A stretch of 36,711 nt of DNA from a virus (IMGVR_UViG_3300044639_000652:1-36711), one strand, 5' to 3'; counted from the stretch's first letter, positions 15,026 to 22,229 are shown. Translations and numbers: made by a program. Notes: generated from the sequence alone by a model not told the origin.

Positions 15026-15709
15026 ATGAGTTTTTTAAGACATGTGGGTAAGATCGGTGATCGCAAAGTTGCTATCATATTCCGCGAAGTTCCAGGTGAA
15101 CAACATATGTGTTTAGTAACGTATACGGAGACACTTAACCAGCATATACATGATGCTATGATGAAGGCTATCGAAAGTCAAATTGGACAGAGTGCTGAAA
15201 ATTTGGCAGATGCTTTAAATCGGTCTTACACAAAAGAAGGTAAAGTCATATTGCAAGTTCTTCATAAAGAAGGTCTTTTGAAAAAGGTTCAAACATCACA
15301 AGTTGTTGTCACACCTAATTCTACTACCAAGATCAAACTTGATGAATTAAATAAAATGTTAGATGAAATGCAACAAGGCGAAACTGCTGTTAAGAAGTTA
15401 GCTGAAATGGATTCTAGTTTAGGTATGCAAATTCCAAGTGATGTTGCCCGTAGAATGCGTGGTGATCAACCACTGACTATTCCAAATGCACCTGATGGTG
15501 TTTTAGCTGACAATGCTATTGCTAGTAATCTGATTCAACAAGCACAACGCATGGCTGCTGAGGCAAAAGGCTTGTTAGCAGAAAGTGCAAGACTTGAACA
15601 ACAGGCTAATGTAATGTTAGGTATCCCAACTTCAACACAAACTACAACTTCAGAAGCACCAGTTGCTAAAAAGAGAGGTCGCCCTGCAAAGGCAACAGTA
15701 ACAGCATAA
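15026..15709 (+). CDS. Conserved hypothetical phage protein with AT-hook-like C-terminus (227 aa)
   Basis: The N-terminal domain (about 1-105: SFLRHVGKIGDRKVAIIFRE and onward) is mixed alpha/beta and resembles proteins I recall from T4-like marine phages with no assigned function. A helical middle section follows (KLDELNKMLDEMQQGETAVKK) and then an Ala/Gln-rich coiled-coil-prone helix at about 172-195. The last residues contain KKRGRPAKA (215-223), an AT-hook-like RGRP core that binds the minor groove of AT-rich DNA in other proteins. TAAGGAGA upstream decides the start. It could bind the phage's own AT-rich DNA; that is inference. The gene is eight bases from the next one. Confidence 0.78.
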   Translation: MSFLRHVGKIGDRKVAIIFREVPGEQHMCLVTYTETLNQHIHDAMMKAIESQIGQSAENLADALNRSYTKEGKVILQVLHKEGLLKKVQTSQVVVTPNSTTKIKLDELNKMLDEMQQGETAVKKLAEMDSSLGMQIPSDVARRMRGDQPLTIPNAPDGVLADNAIASNLIQQAQRMAAEAKGLLAESARLEQQANVMLGIPTSTQTTTSEAPVAKKRGRPAKATVTA

Positions 15710-15716
15710 TAAGATA

Positions 15717-16019
15717 ATGTCAATCACACCAGACTACATCCGAAAGTGGGAACACATCCTTGAAGATGTTGAAAAGAGTAAAGTCCCTATACAATTTATT
15801 AAAAAAATTGTAGTTAAAATGGTTGGTAAAAAACAACATACTATCAACATACAAAATTTACTCAAGCAAGGATTAGATCCTGATGAAGTCGAAGAGGTAG
15901 TCAGTAGGAAATTGAATGAGTTAGATCCACTCATAACAAGTTTTGAGTTTGTATTAAATGTAGAAACTATTGCAGAAACTGTACAACCTGAAACAGATAG
16001 ATTACTTAATAAACTATGA
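15717..16019 (+). CDS. Hypothetical helical protein (100 aa)
   Basis: 100 residues starting MSITPDYIRKWEHILEDVEK, with a segment FIKKIVVKMVGKKQHTINIQ and an acidic helix GLDPDEVEEVVSRKLNELD. It looks like a compact helical protein with alternating basic and acidic faces; I cannot assign it to a family. It follows the AT-hook-like gene by seven bases and overlaps thymidylate synthase by ATGA. No promoter of its own is seen. An adaptor role with its upstream neighbour is possible from their close pairing only. Confidence 0.75.
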   Translation: MSITPDYIRKWEHILEDVEKSKVPIQFIKKIVVKMVGKKQHTINIQNLLKQGLDPDEVEEVVSRKLNELDPLITSFEFVLNVETIAETVQPETDRLLNKL

Positions 16020-16921
16020 AACAGTATCACGATTTACTACAAGACATTTTAGATAACGGAGAAATGAAAGATGACAGAACTGGCGTTGGCACTATTAGTG
16101 TTTTTGGACGTAATCTTCGCTTTGATTTGCGTAGGGGCTTTCCAGCTATCACTACCAAACGACTCGCATGGAAAGCCGTCTGCGGTGAACTACTCTGGTT
16201 CATCGAAGGTTCGCAAGATGAGAGGCGGCTTGCGGAGATCACGCATGGCAGCAAAGAAGGCACTGTAACAATCTGGACACCAAACGCACTTGCACCTTAT
16301 TGGAAAAATAAGGCAAAGTTTGAAGGCGACTTGGGTAGAGTATACGGTGTTCAATGGCGACATTGGAAAAAATACGATGAGATGAAGGATATGGGTCCGG
16401 CTCATCTTAAACCAACTGCAAATCGTATATCTACAGATAGGCACGAAATAGATCAACTTAAAAATCTATTAGAAGGGCTAGAAAAAGATCCTAATAGTCG
16501 CAGACATATACTCAGTGCATGGAATGTGGGTGAAATGGATCAAATGGCTTTGCCGCCATGTCATGTAATGAGTCAATTCTATGTCAACAAAAATAAAGAA
16601 TTATCTTGCCATATGTATCAGCGTAGCGTTGATGTTTTTCTGGGCTTACCTTTCAATATTGCTTCTTACGCATTGCTTACACATTTATTGGCGCATCACA
16701 CTAATTTAAAAGTGGGTGAATTAATTATTAGCACAGGCGATACACACATATACACAGATCACATTGAACAAGTTAAAGAACAATTAACACGTGAAGAATT
16801 TCCGTTGCCGACGTTGATGTTAAACTCAATGAAGAATAATATCTTTGAAATGACAATGCAAGATATACATTTAGAGAATTATCAAAGTCATGGCGCAATC
16901 AAAGCAAAAATGGCCGTCTGA
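16016..16921 (+). CDS. thyA: Thymidylate synthase (301 aa)
   Basis: Catalyses methylation of dUMP to dTMP with methylene-tetrahydrofolate, supplying thymidine nucleotides for phage replication. Visible family features are R22 in DDRTGVGTISVFG, the paired arginines in DPNSRRHILSAWN (162-163), the catalytic Cys182 in ALPPCHVMSQF, the folate/dUMP segment RSVDVFLGLPFNIASYA, and HIYTDHIEQV near the end. At 301 residues it is longer than the usual 264, mainly from an insert between WRHW and DQL (about residues 116-147). All key residues appear intact, so it should be active. It overlaps neighbours at both ends: ATGA with the gene before and 32 bases with the gene after. Confidence 0.96.
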   Translation: MKQYHDLLQDILDNGEMKDDRTGVGTISVFGRNLRFDLRRGFPAITTKRLAWKAVCGELLWFIEGSQDERRLAEITHGSKEGTVTIWTPNALAPYWKNKAKFEGDLGRVYGVQWRHWKKYDEMKDMGPAHLKPTANRISTDRHEIDQLKNLLEGLEKDPNSRRHILSAWNVGEMDQMALPPCHVMSQFYVNKNKELSCHMYQRSVDVFLGLPFNIASYALLTHLLAHHTNLKVGELIISTGDTHIYTDHIEQVKEQLTREEFPLPTLMLNSMKNNIFEMTMQDIHLENYQSHGAIKAKMAV

Positions 16922-17174
16922 CGAGGATCAAAAAACAATTGAATATATTGTTCACTCTATAAAAATGGGTGATGTGGAAGATCCCGACTTATTTGTAGCA
17001 GAACCCATATACAATTGGCAACAAACAGAAGCAGGTAAGTATGTGATGAAGAATAGCAAGCCTGCACCAATGTGGGTTAGGACTGTGGATTACAACTCAT
17101 ATGGGCAGTTATATGCAATTAAAGCATACTTTACACCACACCAATTAACATATTATAAGTTGAGATTTGAATGA
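16890..17174 (+). CDS. Conserved hypothetical phage protein (94 aa)
   Basis: 94 residues starting MAQSKQKWPSDEDQKTIEYI, with a conserved-looking core DPDLFVAEPIYNWQQTEAGK and an end DYNSYGQLYAIKAYFTPHQL. The assigned start overlaps thymidylate synthase by 32 bases; a later in-frame ATG near 16965 (MGDVEDPDLF) would remove the overlap but lose the N-terminal helix. No strong ribosome site supports either. I recall similar short proteins in other T4-like phages, function unknown. It overlaps the following epimerase-like gene by ATGA. Confidence 0.7.
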   Translation: MAQSKQKWPSDEDQKTIEYIVHSIKMGDVEDPDLFVAEPIYNWQQTEAGKYVMKNSKPAPMWVRTVDYNSYGQLYAIKAYFTPHQLTYYKLRFE

Positions 17175-18133
17175 ACATTTTAGTAACAGGCGGTCTAGGC
17201 CTTATTGGACACAATGTAGTTAAACGGCTACAGGATCAAGGACATAACGTATCAATCATTGATACAAAAACAAATTATGGAATTATCCCAAAAGAAGAAA
17301 TTGACTATCTATTATATCATCGTATGAAAAAGATAGATGAATATAAGGGTTTTGTTTATACAAAAGATATTTCAAGTAATGATATTGATAGTATATTCCA
17401 GATCGAGGAACCTGAAATTGTTATTCACCTAGCTAGCTTCCCTAGACAGAAAGTTGTGAATGCAAATCCAGCGTTAGGTAGTCGTACTATGAGTGAAGGA
17501 TTACTTAATTTATTGGAACACAGCAATAAATATGAGGTAAGAAAGTTCATTTATATCAGTAGTTCAATGGTATATGGAGACTTTACTGATGATGTAACAG
17601 AAGATGCTATTTGTAATCCTCAAGGTCAATATGGCATAATGAAATTAGCAGGGGAGTGGCTCGTCCGTGATTATTCTCGTAGGACTAATCTTGTCCATAC
17701 TATTATTCGCCCTAGTGCTGTATACGGACCTTTGGATGTAGAAGACCGTGTCATAAGTAAGTTTTTGCTTACAGCAATGCGTGGGGAAATATTAAAAGTC
17801 AATGGTATCAATGAGACACTAGACTTTACCTACGTTGATGATGCCGCAGATGGAATCGTAGCTGCCGCACTATCAGATAACACAGAAAACAAAACTTACA
17901 ATATTACAAAGAGCCACAGTGTTACATTGCATGAGGCTGCACAAATGGCTATTAAATTAGTAGGCAAGGGTAGTATAGAAATCAGAGAAAAAGATATTAA
18001 TTTCCCTAGTAGAGGTAGACTGAATATTGATGCGGCCCGCAACGATTTTGATTTTAATCCTAAGGTTGACGTAGCTGAGGGGTTTCAAATATACTATGAT
18101 TGGTTAAAAGGATCCTCATACTTTAATAAATAA
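17171..18133 (+). CDS. NAD-dependent epimerase/dehydratase, extended SDR family (320 aa)
   Basis: Rossmann-fold start MNILVTGGLGLIGHNVVKRL with the GxxGxxG nucleotide motif at residues 7-13, a serine-rich strand FIYISSSMVYG (127-136) and the catalytic YxxxK at Y154-K158 (QYGIMKLAGEW). Later motifs VRPSAVYGP-like (IIRPSAVYGPLD) and DFTYVDDAADG are typical of UDP-glucose 4-epimerase and dTDP-glucose 4,6-dehydratase relatives. Exact substrate cannot be told. Phages carry such enzymes to alter host surface sugars or to make sugars for glycosylation of phage DNA or virions; which applies here is unknown. The start overlaps the previous gene by ATGA and the stop lies within the late octamer of the spanin-like gene. 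Confidence 0.88.
   Translation: MNILVTGGLGLIGHNVVKRLQDQGHNVSIIDTKTNYGIIPKEEIDYLLYHRMKKIDEYKGFVYTKDISSNDIDSIFQIEEPEIVIHLASFPRQKVVNANPALGSRTMSEGLLNLLEHSNKYEVRKFIYISSSMVYGDFTDDVTEDAICNPQGQYGIMKLAGEWLVRDYSRRTNLVHTIIRPSAVYGPLDVEDRVISKFLLTAMRGEILKVNGINETLDFTYVDDAADGIVAAALSDNTENKTYNITKSHSVTLHEAAQMAIKLVGKGSIEIREKDINFPSRGRLNIDAARNDFDFNPKVDVAEGFQIYYDWLKGSSYFNK
18125..18132 (+). promoter_or_regulatory. Late-type promoter octamer AATAAATA placed 13 bases before ATG
   Basis: AATAAATA followed by ACTGT and then the ATG at 18138. If the octamer occupies -13 to -6 as in T4 late promoters, transcription starts on the ATG. No ribosome site is present. The octamer also contains the stop codon of the epimerase-like gene. 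Confidence 0.5.
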
Positions 18134-18137
18134 CTGT

Positions 18138-18584
18138 ATGTGGATCATTAATTTTTTACCAGATTGGGTATTTCATACATTATTTGCTATAGGATTGTTG
18201 GGTACAATTGCCGGATTCTTATTAGGCTTTATACCCTTCATCAAAAAATATGTTTTAGTAATACAAGTTTGTAGCATATTAATTCTTGTTCTTGGTGTAT
18301 TTTTGGAAGGCGCAATGTCAGATAATAAAGAATGGGTAGCAAGAGTTAAAGAAATGGAAGCTAAAGTTGCTGCCGCAGAAGCTAACTCACAAAAGGTTAA
18401 TGTTGAAATAATTGAAAAAGTAGTAAAGAAAACAGAATATATTAAATTACGCGGGCAAGAGATTATCAAATATGTTGACCGTGATATAGTTAAATATGAT
18501 ACCAGATTTGCGCCCGGTGGTCAATGTGAAATTCCAAAAGAATTCATAACATTACATAACAAAGCGGCTGAGGCTCCAAAATGA
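18138..18584 (+). CDS. Inner-membrane spanin-like (Rz-like) protein (148 aa)
   Basis: Two hydrophobic segments at about residues 12-34 and 38-58 are followed by a long coiled-coil-prone helix (EWVARVKEMEAKVAAAEANS) and a polar end with RFAPGGQCEIPKEF. The next gene overlaps by ATGA and encodes a small lipoprotein with related context. An inner-membrane coiled-coil protein plus an outer-membrane lipoprotein is the layout of i-spanin/o-spanin pairs that fuse the two membranes in the last step of lysis. Classic i-spanins have one membrane helix; two here is unusual. A C-terminal Cys could form disulphide-linked dimers. The spanin call is inferred from architecture and pairing, not from sequence identity that I can verify. 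Confidence 0.7.
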   Translation: MWIINFLPDWVFHTLFAIGLLGTIAGFLLGFIPFIKKYVLVIQVCSILILVLGVFLEGAMSDNKEWVARVKEMEAKVAAAEANSQKVNVEIIEKVVKKTEYIKLRGQEIIKYVDRDIVKYDTRFAPGGQCEIPKEFITLHNKAAEAPK

Positions 18585-18889
18585 AGGATATTGAAAAACA
18601 ACAAAAGATTAGTACTATATTGTTTGTTATAATAACAGCAATCTTTTTCATTGCAATGTTTACTGGCTGCACAACTGTACCAGTGACAAGTAAATTCCCC
18701 GATGGGCCTGGACAATTAGTTATGTCACGTTGTCCTGACTTACAAAAATTAAATGATGACAGTAAATTAAGTGATATTAGTAAAACAATTACTGTAAATT
18801 ACACTACATACTATGAATGCGCTATCAAAGTAGATAGCTGGATTAAATGGTATACCGATCAAAAAGTTATTTTTGATTCAATAAAATAA
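18581..18889 (+). CDS. Small lipoprotein, o-spanin-like (102 aa)
   Basis: A charged N-terminus (KDIEKQQKIS) leads into a hydrophobic signal segment (about 11-28) ending in MFTGC, a lipobox-like site with lipidated Cys at residue 30. The mature part has about 73 residues, with CPDLQKLNDDSKLSD and, near the end, YYECAIKVDSWIKWYTDQK. The two remaining Cys may form a disulphide in the periplasm. It overlaps the preceding coiled-coil membrane protein gene by ATGA, so the pair fits an i-spanin/o-spanin system for outer-membrane disruption. It abuts the convergent endonuclease gene with no bases between the stop codons and no visible terminator. Confidence 0.72.
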   Translation: MKDIEKQQKISTILFVIITAIFFIAMFTGCTTVPVTSKFPDGPGQLVMSRCPDLQKLNDDSKLSDISKTITVNYTTYYECAIKVDSWIKWYTDQKVIFDSIK

Positions 18890-19705
18890 TTACTCAACGT
18901 TTGCTCCGCACTTGGCTCGTTTGGCTCTAGTTAACGCACCAAAGTCTACTTTCCACTCTTGTCCAGGCTGTACCTCGGTAGCATTCTTTGGGAAAGCATA
19001 AGTTACCCCTGCTCGTTTCTGTATGTCACCTACTGATACACGAAACTTAGTCAAATCATTCCCCAAGTTGACATACGGTTTAGTGTGTGGGAATACCCAT
19101 CCAGCAACTTGTCCTGTAGTTTGATTGATCACAATCTTATAGTAAGCATGGGGTACAATAACACCTTTGCCGATAGTCAAATCACCAGCGCCATACATAG
19201 CGCCAACGTATACTGTAAGTGGTTGGTTCAATTGCACAGCCCATCCCCTGACACTTGTTTCTAGTAATTTCCAGATTCCACGGTTTAAACTGCCGTGCTG
19301 GGGATACATGTTTGTCATTAAGAAACTTTCATATTCTACTATTTCACTCCAGCTTAAATCACCATCAGGAACTGCATGACCTTTGTCGTATCCTGTACCT
19401 GCATAGTCATCTGGGACAGCACCACCGACTATACTTTTATCTGCAACAAACGCATTAGTGCGTGGCCAGCATCCTAATGCGTTTTGTGGTAATAAAGTAT
19501 ATGCTACATAAGCAGGAATCTTTACAGGAGCATCATATGCCACTAGATATGCTTCGCGGCAAATTGGACTTGCTGGTCTAGCAGTTTGTGCAAACCCATA
19601 CGGGCTATGAACTTGACAACTTTGTACTGGTAGTGGGGGACGCTGGTCCCAAGCCCCTATGTTAGTAGTAATGAAAAATAGAGATACCAGTAGAAATTTA
19701 CGCAT
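18890..19705 (-). CDS. Secreted DNA/RNA non-specific endonuclease (NUC1 family, 271 aa)
   Basis: A cleavable signal peptide (RKFLLVSLFFITTNIGAWD) precedes a NUC1-type domain. The family active-site motif DRGH appears as YDKGHAVPDGDLSW with general-base H110, and the metal-binding Asn and the supporting Glu lie in SLNRGIWKLLE (N141, E149). These enzymes cut DNA and RNA without sequence preference using one Mg ion. Five cysteines fit an extracytoplasmic protein. It is the only minus-strand gene between 10.8 kb and the right end, has a late-type octamer and TAAGGAAC upstream, and meets the spanin-like lipoprotein head-on. Export to the periplasm or medium suggests attack on released or incoming DNA rather than on the host chromosome. 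Confidence 0.9.
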   Translation of the reverse strand: MRKFLLVSLFFITTNIGAWDQRPPLPVQSCQVHSPYGFAQTARPASPICREAYLVAYDAPVKIPAYVAYTLLPQNALGCWPRTNAFVADKSIVGGAVPDDYAGTGYDKGHAVPDGDLSWSEIVEYESFLMTNMYPQHGSLNRGIWKLLETSVRGWAVQLNQPLTVYVGAMYGAGDLTIGKGVIVPHAYYKIVINQTTGQVAGWVFPHTKPYVNLGNDLTKFRVSVGDIQKRAGVTYAFPKNATEVQPGQEWKVDFGALTRAKRAKCGANVE

Positions 19706-19726
19706 ATTTGTTCCTTAATATACATA

Positions 19727-19734
19727 TATTTATG
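19727..19734 (-). promoter_or_regulatory. Late-type promoter octamer CATAAATA (endonuclease)
   Basis: CATAAATA on the minus strand, 21 bases before the endonuclease ATG, with TTAAGGAAC between. Together with the rightward octamer at 19759 it forms a divergent late promoter pair in an 81-base gap. Confidence 0.5.
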
Positions 19735-19758
19735 TTTGGGTAGATATAATTCTTTAGC

Positions 19759-19766
19759 GATAAATA
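19759..19766 (+). promoter_or_regulatory. Late-type promoter octamer GATAAATA
   Basis: GATAAATA followed by TATTATAATGGGATAG and the ATG at 19787. The predicted leader is about 15 bases with a weak GGGAT ribosome site. Confidence 0.5.
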
Positions 19767-19786
19767 TATTATAATGGGATAGTAAC

Positions 19787-20566
19787 ATGACAATCACAAC
19801 GGCAAATATTGACATTGGCGATTTACCGAATGACGGGACTGGTGACCCGTTACGCACGGCCTTTGAAAAGATTAATGAAAATTTCGCAGAACTCGTAAAC
19901 GCACTGCCAGAAGGTCCTGAAGGGTCGTTCCAATTTAATTCAGCAGGAACATCATTAGGTACAGCAAACTTTGCATATGTAGAAGGTACTAATATTATTA
20001 ATATTGGTGCAAATGTAGTACCAATTGCAAACATATCAATAGGAACCACTGGTAATAGAATAGCTAATCTTTTTGTAGGGAACGCATCCTTAAAAATTGG
20101 GAATATTTCAGTTGAAGAATCAAGCAACACACTTAGTTTCCCAATCACAGTATTACCGACAAGTAAAGCTAGCTTTGCAGTTAACAATTTAACAGCAGAC
20201 GGTAACGGAGTATTTGCAGGTTCTGTAAGTGTAGGTAATACAATTCATGCTACATTTACTGCTACCACTAGTAACAATGACACAAATCAAGTATTGTTTC
20301 AAACGTCAGTCGTTGGTTTCAGATCAGGATTGTTTTACATCACAAGCCGCGAAAGCGGTAGCAATAACTCACAAACTGCTACAGTATCAGTTATGAAAAA
20401 TACAAATAATAATACTGCTAATTACAGTGTTTATGGAACATTATTTCAAGGTAACGCAATAACTAATTATAATTCAGATGTAGGTTTTAGTAATGTACGA
20501 TTTATGGTAAGTCCGTTTAATAGTACTACAATAACTCACACAGTAACATATCAAATAACACCTTAA
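19787..20566 (+). CDS. Virion structural protein, fiber/appendage type (259 aa)
   Basis: The N-terminus ANIDIGDLPNDGTGDPLRTA followed by FEKINENFAEL is a module I know from phage structural proteins, where it begins fibers or decoration proteins. The middle contains beta-type Asn/Gly/Ile-rich segments (NIINIGANVVPIANISIG, NLFVGNASLKIGNISVEESS) similar in style to the large fibers on the minus strand. The C-terminal half, about residues 145-259, looks like a compact beta domain with FQTSVVGFRSGLFYITSRES. It is the first gene of the rightward late cluster, behind a late-type octamer. The exact place in the virion is unknown. Confidence 0.7.
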   Translation: MTITTANIDIGDLPNDGTGDPLRTAFEKINENFAELVNALPEGPEGSFQFNSAGTSLGTANFAYVEGTNIINIGANVVPIANISIGTTGNRIANLFVGNASLKIGNISVEESSNTLSFPITVLPTSKASFAVNNLTADGNGVFAGSVSVGNTIHATFTATTSNNDTNQVLFQTSVVGFRSGLFYITSRESGSNNSQTATVSVMKNTNNNTANYSVYGTLFQGNAITNYNSDVGFSNVRFMVSPFNSTTITHTVTYQITP

Positions 20567-20567
20567 T

Positions 20568-20936
20568 ATGAGAGCAAACGAATTTATTAGTGAGAGTAGG
20601 GGCAAATTAAGCAAACGGCAAGATCAATCAACAATTGGAGTTGACTTGTTCCGTGATCCGGATGGGTATGATAGAACATACGAATTAAATAGAATGATGA
20701 TGGCGGTGGCATGTGCCAGTGGTGATGGTTCCCCTCTAAGCATAGATTCAGAAAGTTGGGTAGGAAAAGATAATTCTGCACACCCGTATACTAAGTTAGA
20801 ACAAGACATGTTGAAGCAAGCTGCCAAAGCAATTGGAACAACTTTAAAAGACCTTAATAAAGGTGATTTGCGTAGTAAAGAATTGGATAGTACATATACT
20901 ACTAGTCCGGTTCAAGGTTTTAAAGGTTTTAAATAA
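20568..20936 (+). CDS. Hypothetical protein with MRANEFISE N-terminus, possible capsid-internal protein (122 aa)
   Basis: The start MRANEFISES resembles the capsid-targeting start of T4 internal proteins (Met-Lys-x-x-x-Glu-Phe-Ile-x-Glu), and a second gene here, at 21958, starts MRATEFIRG. The rest includes SKRQDQSTIGVDLFRDPDGY, a Met-rich helix ELNRMMMAVACASGD, and an end TYTTSPVQGFKGFK. I recall close relatives with the same layout in other phages, function unassigned. It follows the structural gene by one base and has no promoter of its own. Packaging inside the head and injection into the host is a hypothesis from the tag only. Confidence 0.7.
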   Translation: MRANEFISESRGKLSKRQDQSTIGVDLFRDPDGYDRTYELNRMMMAVACASGDGSPLSIDSESWVGKDNSAHPYTKLEQDMLKQAAKAIGTTLKDLNKGDLRSKELDSTYTTSPVQGFKGFK

Positions 20937-20961
20937 AAAAATAATAGATACATATTTTCCG

Positions 20962-20969
20962 ACTAAGTA
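20962..20969 (+). promoter_or_regulatory. Variant late-type octamer ACTAAGTA
   Basis: ACTAAGTA with TATT just after, before the methyltransferase gene; a G replaces the second-last A of the usual core. A 17-base leader holds GTAGGAAAAAC. The call is weak. Confidence 0.3.
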
Positions 20970-20991
20970 AGTATTATTTCGTAGGAAAAAC

Positions 20992-21675
20992 ATGATTGAC
21001 ATTAACAAAACGCTAGACATTATTAAGTTAAAATTTTACAACGAATGGTTGTATGCTAGTCATTTATATGATGAAGCAGAAACTGACATTCACAAACGAA
21101 TTACCGGTGAAGTTGTAAAAAACTATGTCGATCCATTAGAATTACCAAAAGATGCTAATATCCTAGATATCGGATGTAGTGTTGGGTATTTTCTTGATGA
21201 GATGAAAGAACGTGGCTACACTAAAGTAGTAGGGACTACATTAAGCGAAACTAATGCAAAACAATGTAGAGACAAAGGACATACTGTAAAAGAATATGAT
21301 CCTAGTTTTATCCCACACGCAGAAGGATACCATGATGAGAGCGTAGATTTTATATTTTTACGGCATAGCTTACATCACAGCCCATATCCAATTTTCAGTT
21401 TAATTGAATACAATAGGTTACTAAAAGATAAAGGTAAAATATATATTGAAGTTCCTGCTCCGGATTGTGCCCGTGGCCATGAATATAATAAAAATCATTA
21501 TAGTATTTTGGGTGCCAGACAATTGGACGCATTGTTACAGCGTACTGGATTTAAAATTGATAAAATGAATGACATTGATTTTGAAATTAAAACTGGAGCA
21601 GAAGATGATTCAGTTGTTATGGAAAAGTATTTTTGTATAGTAGCAACTAAAACGGGTCCACTAGATATTAAATAA
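20992..21675 (+). CDS. Class I SAM-dependent methyltransferase (227 aa)
   Basis: SAM-binding motif I is clear at residues 57-66 (ILDIGCSVGY), followed by an acidic-strand region (VVGTTLSETNAKQC), motif IV-like VDFIFLRHSLHHSPYP and a helix-strand pair LLKDKGKIYIEVPAPDC. This is the layout of Methyltransf_11/23-type small-molecule or sugar methyltransferases; it lacks the DPPY-type motif of DNA adenine methylases. The substrate is unknown; an O-methyl sugar or a structural-protein modification is possible. TAGGAAAAAC precedes the ATG. The stop lies inside a late-type octamer that serves the next gene. Confidence 0.85.
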   Translation: MIDINKTLDIIKLKFYNEWLYASHLYDEAETDIHKRITGEVVKNYVDPLELPKDANILDIGCSVGYFLDEMKERGYTKVVGTTLSETNAKQCRDKGHTVKEYDPSFIPHAEGYHDESVDFIFLRHSLHHSPYPIFSLIEYNRLLKDKGKIYIEVPAPDCARGHEYNKNHYSILGARQLDALLQRTGFKIDKMNDIDFEIKTGAEDDSVVMEKYFCIVATKTGPLDIK

Positions 21676-21678
21676 ATA
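21671..21678 (+). promoter_or_regulatory. Late-type promoter octamer AATAAATA
   Basis: AATAAATA overlaps the methyltransferase stop and ends four bases before the next ATG (21683). The predicted start of transcription is one base from the ATG. No ribosome site is visible. Confidence 0.45.
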
Positions 21679-21682
21679 CATC

Positions 21683-21943
21683 ATGACCTTTGATGTATGG
21701 AAACAAAGTAATTTAATGAACGGTCTGTCTCAAATACAGACCGTTCCTACACAGGCTCCCATTGACAATTTAGATGATTTAAAAAGATTAGCTGGGGTTA
21801 ATACAAGCATGGGTGAAGAAATGAGTGAACAGGGCACTAATTTAGGACAGATTCAACGTGAACGAAACATACAACCCGGTACAGATGAGTGGTTTAGATT
21901 GTGGTTTGCCAAGCCTAAACTGACCGGCGAGAAGCCATATTAA
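21683..21943 (+). CDS. Small virion-associated protein, paralogue A of 25055-25330 (86 aa)
   Basis: 86 residues beginning MTFDVWKQSNLMNGLSQIQT. It shares three blocks with the 91-residue protein at 25055: an N-terminal F-D-x-(W/F)-KQS start, a middle motif DLKRLAG (DELKRLSG in the other), and an end RNIQPGTDEWFRLWFAKPKL followed by TGE-x-P. No known domain is recognised. Both copies lie in the late structural/packaging cluster and one directly precedes the terminase gene, so a role in head assembly or packaging is plausible. Late-type octamer just upstream; the message would be nearly leaderless. Confidence 0.75.
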   Translation: MTFDVWKQSNLMNGLSQIQTVPTQAPIDNLDDLKRLAGVNTSMGEEMSEQGTNLGQIQRERNIQPGTDEWFRLWFAKPKLTGEKPY

Positions 21944-21944
21944 G

Positions 21945-21952
21945 ACTAAATA
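21945..21952 (+). promoter_or_regulatory. Late-type promoter ACTAAATA followed by CTATT
   Basis: ACTAAATACTATT matches the TAAATACTATT part of strong T4 late promoters. The octamer begins exactly 13 bases before the ATG at 21958, predicting a transcript that starts at the A of the ATG. Confidence 0.6.
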
Positions 21953-21957
21953 CTATT

Positions 21958-22227
21958 ATGAGAGCTACCGAATTTATACGTGGTCTATTGGACCTTATTG
22001 ATAGTGTTGAATCACATGAAGAAACACCTAGTGATTATGTGGATGAAGTACCTGAAGTTGATGTAGAGATTGATACACAATATTCTAATAGTCCTGATGA
22101 AATGTACGCTGATGAAGATACACTATTTTCTATAGGAAATGATATTAATAAACCCAAACATCCTAGTGATTTGAGAACAGACAGTTTCTCATTATATCCT
22201 AATATGCAATATAAGTCTGGAAAATAA
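21958..22227 (+). CDS. Small acidic protein with MRATEFI N-terminus (89 aa)
   Basis: 89 residues starting MRATEFIRGLLDLIDSVESH. The first seven residues match the start of the 122-residue protein at 20568 except for one position. The rest is strongly acidic and Ser/Thr/Tyr-rich (DYVDEVPEVDVEIDTQYSNS), with no predicted fold, and ends NMQYKSGK. A basic-tagged, acidic, disordered protein next to packaging genes is consistent with a scaffold/core or internal head protein directed by the N-terminal tag. No ribosome site is present; the late-type octamer is placed so that the message may be leaderless. The function remains a hypothesis. Confidence 0.68.
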   Translation: MRATEFIRGLLDLIDSVESHEETPSDYVDEVPEVDVEIDTQYSNSPDEMYADEDTLFSIGNDINKPKHPSDLRTDSFSLYPNMQYKSGK

Positions 22228-22229
22228 TC

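Noticed and set aside
15734-16030. 98-codon minus-strand frame opposite the 100-residue gene before thyA
   Set aside because: The plus-strand gene has ATGA coupling to thyA; the antisense frame is Ser/Cys/Leu-rich without a start signal.
19657-20187. 176-codon minus-strand frame overlapping the endonuclease start and a structural gene
   Set aside because: It would cover the divergent promoter region and both gene starts, and has no recognisable domain.
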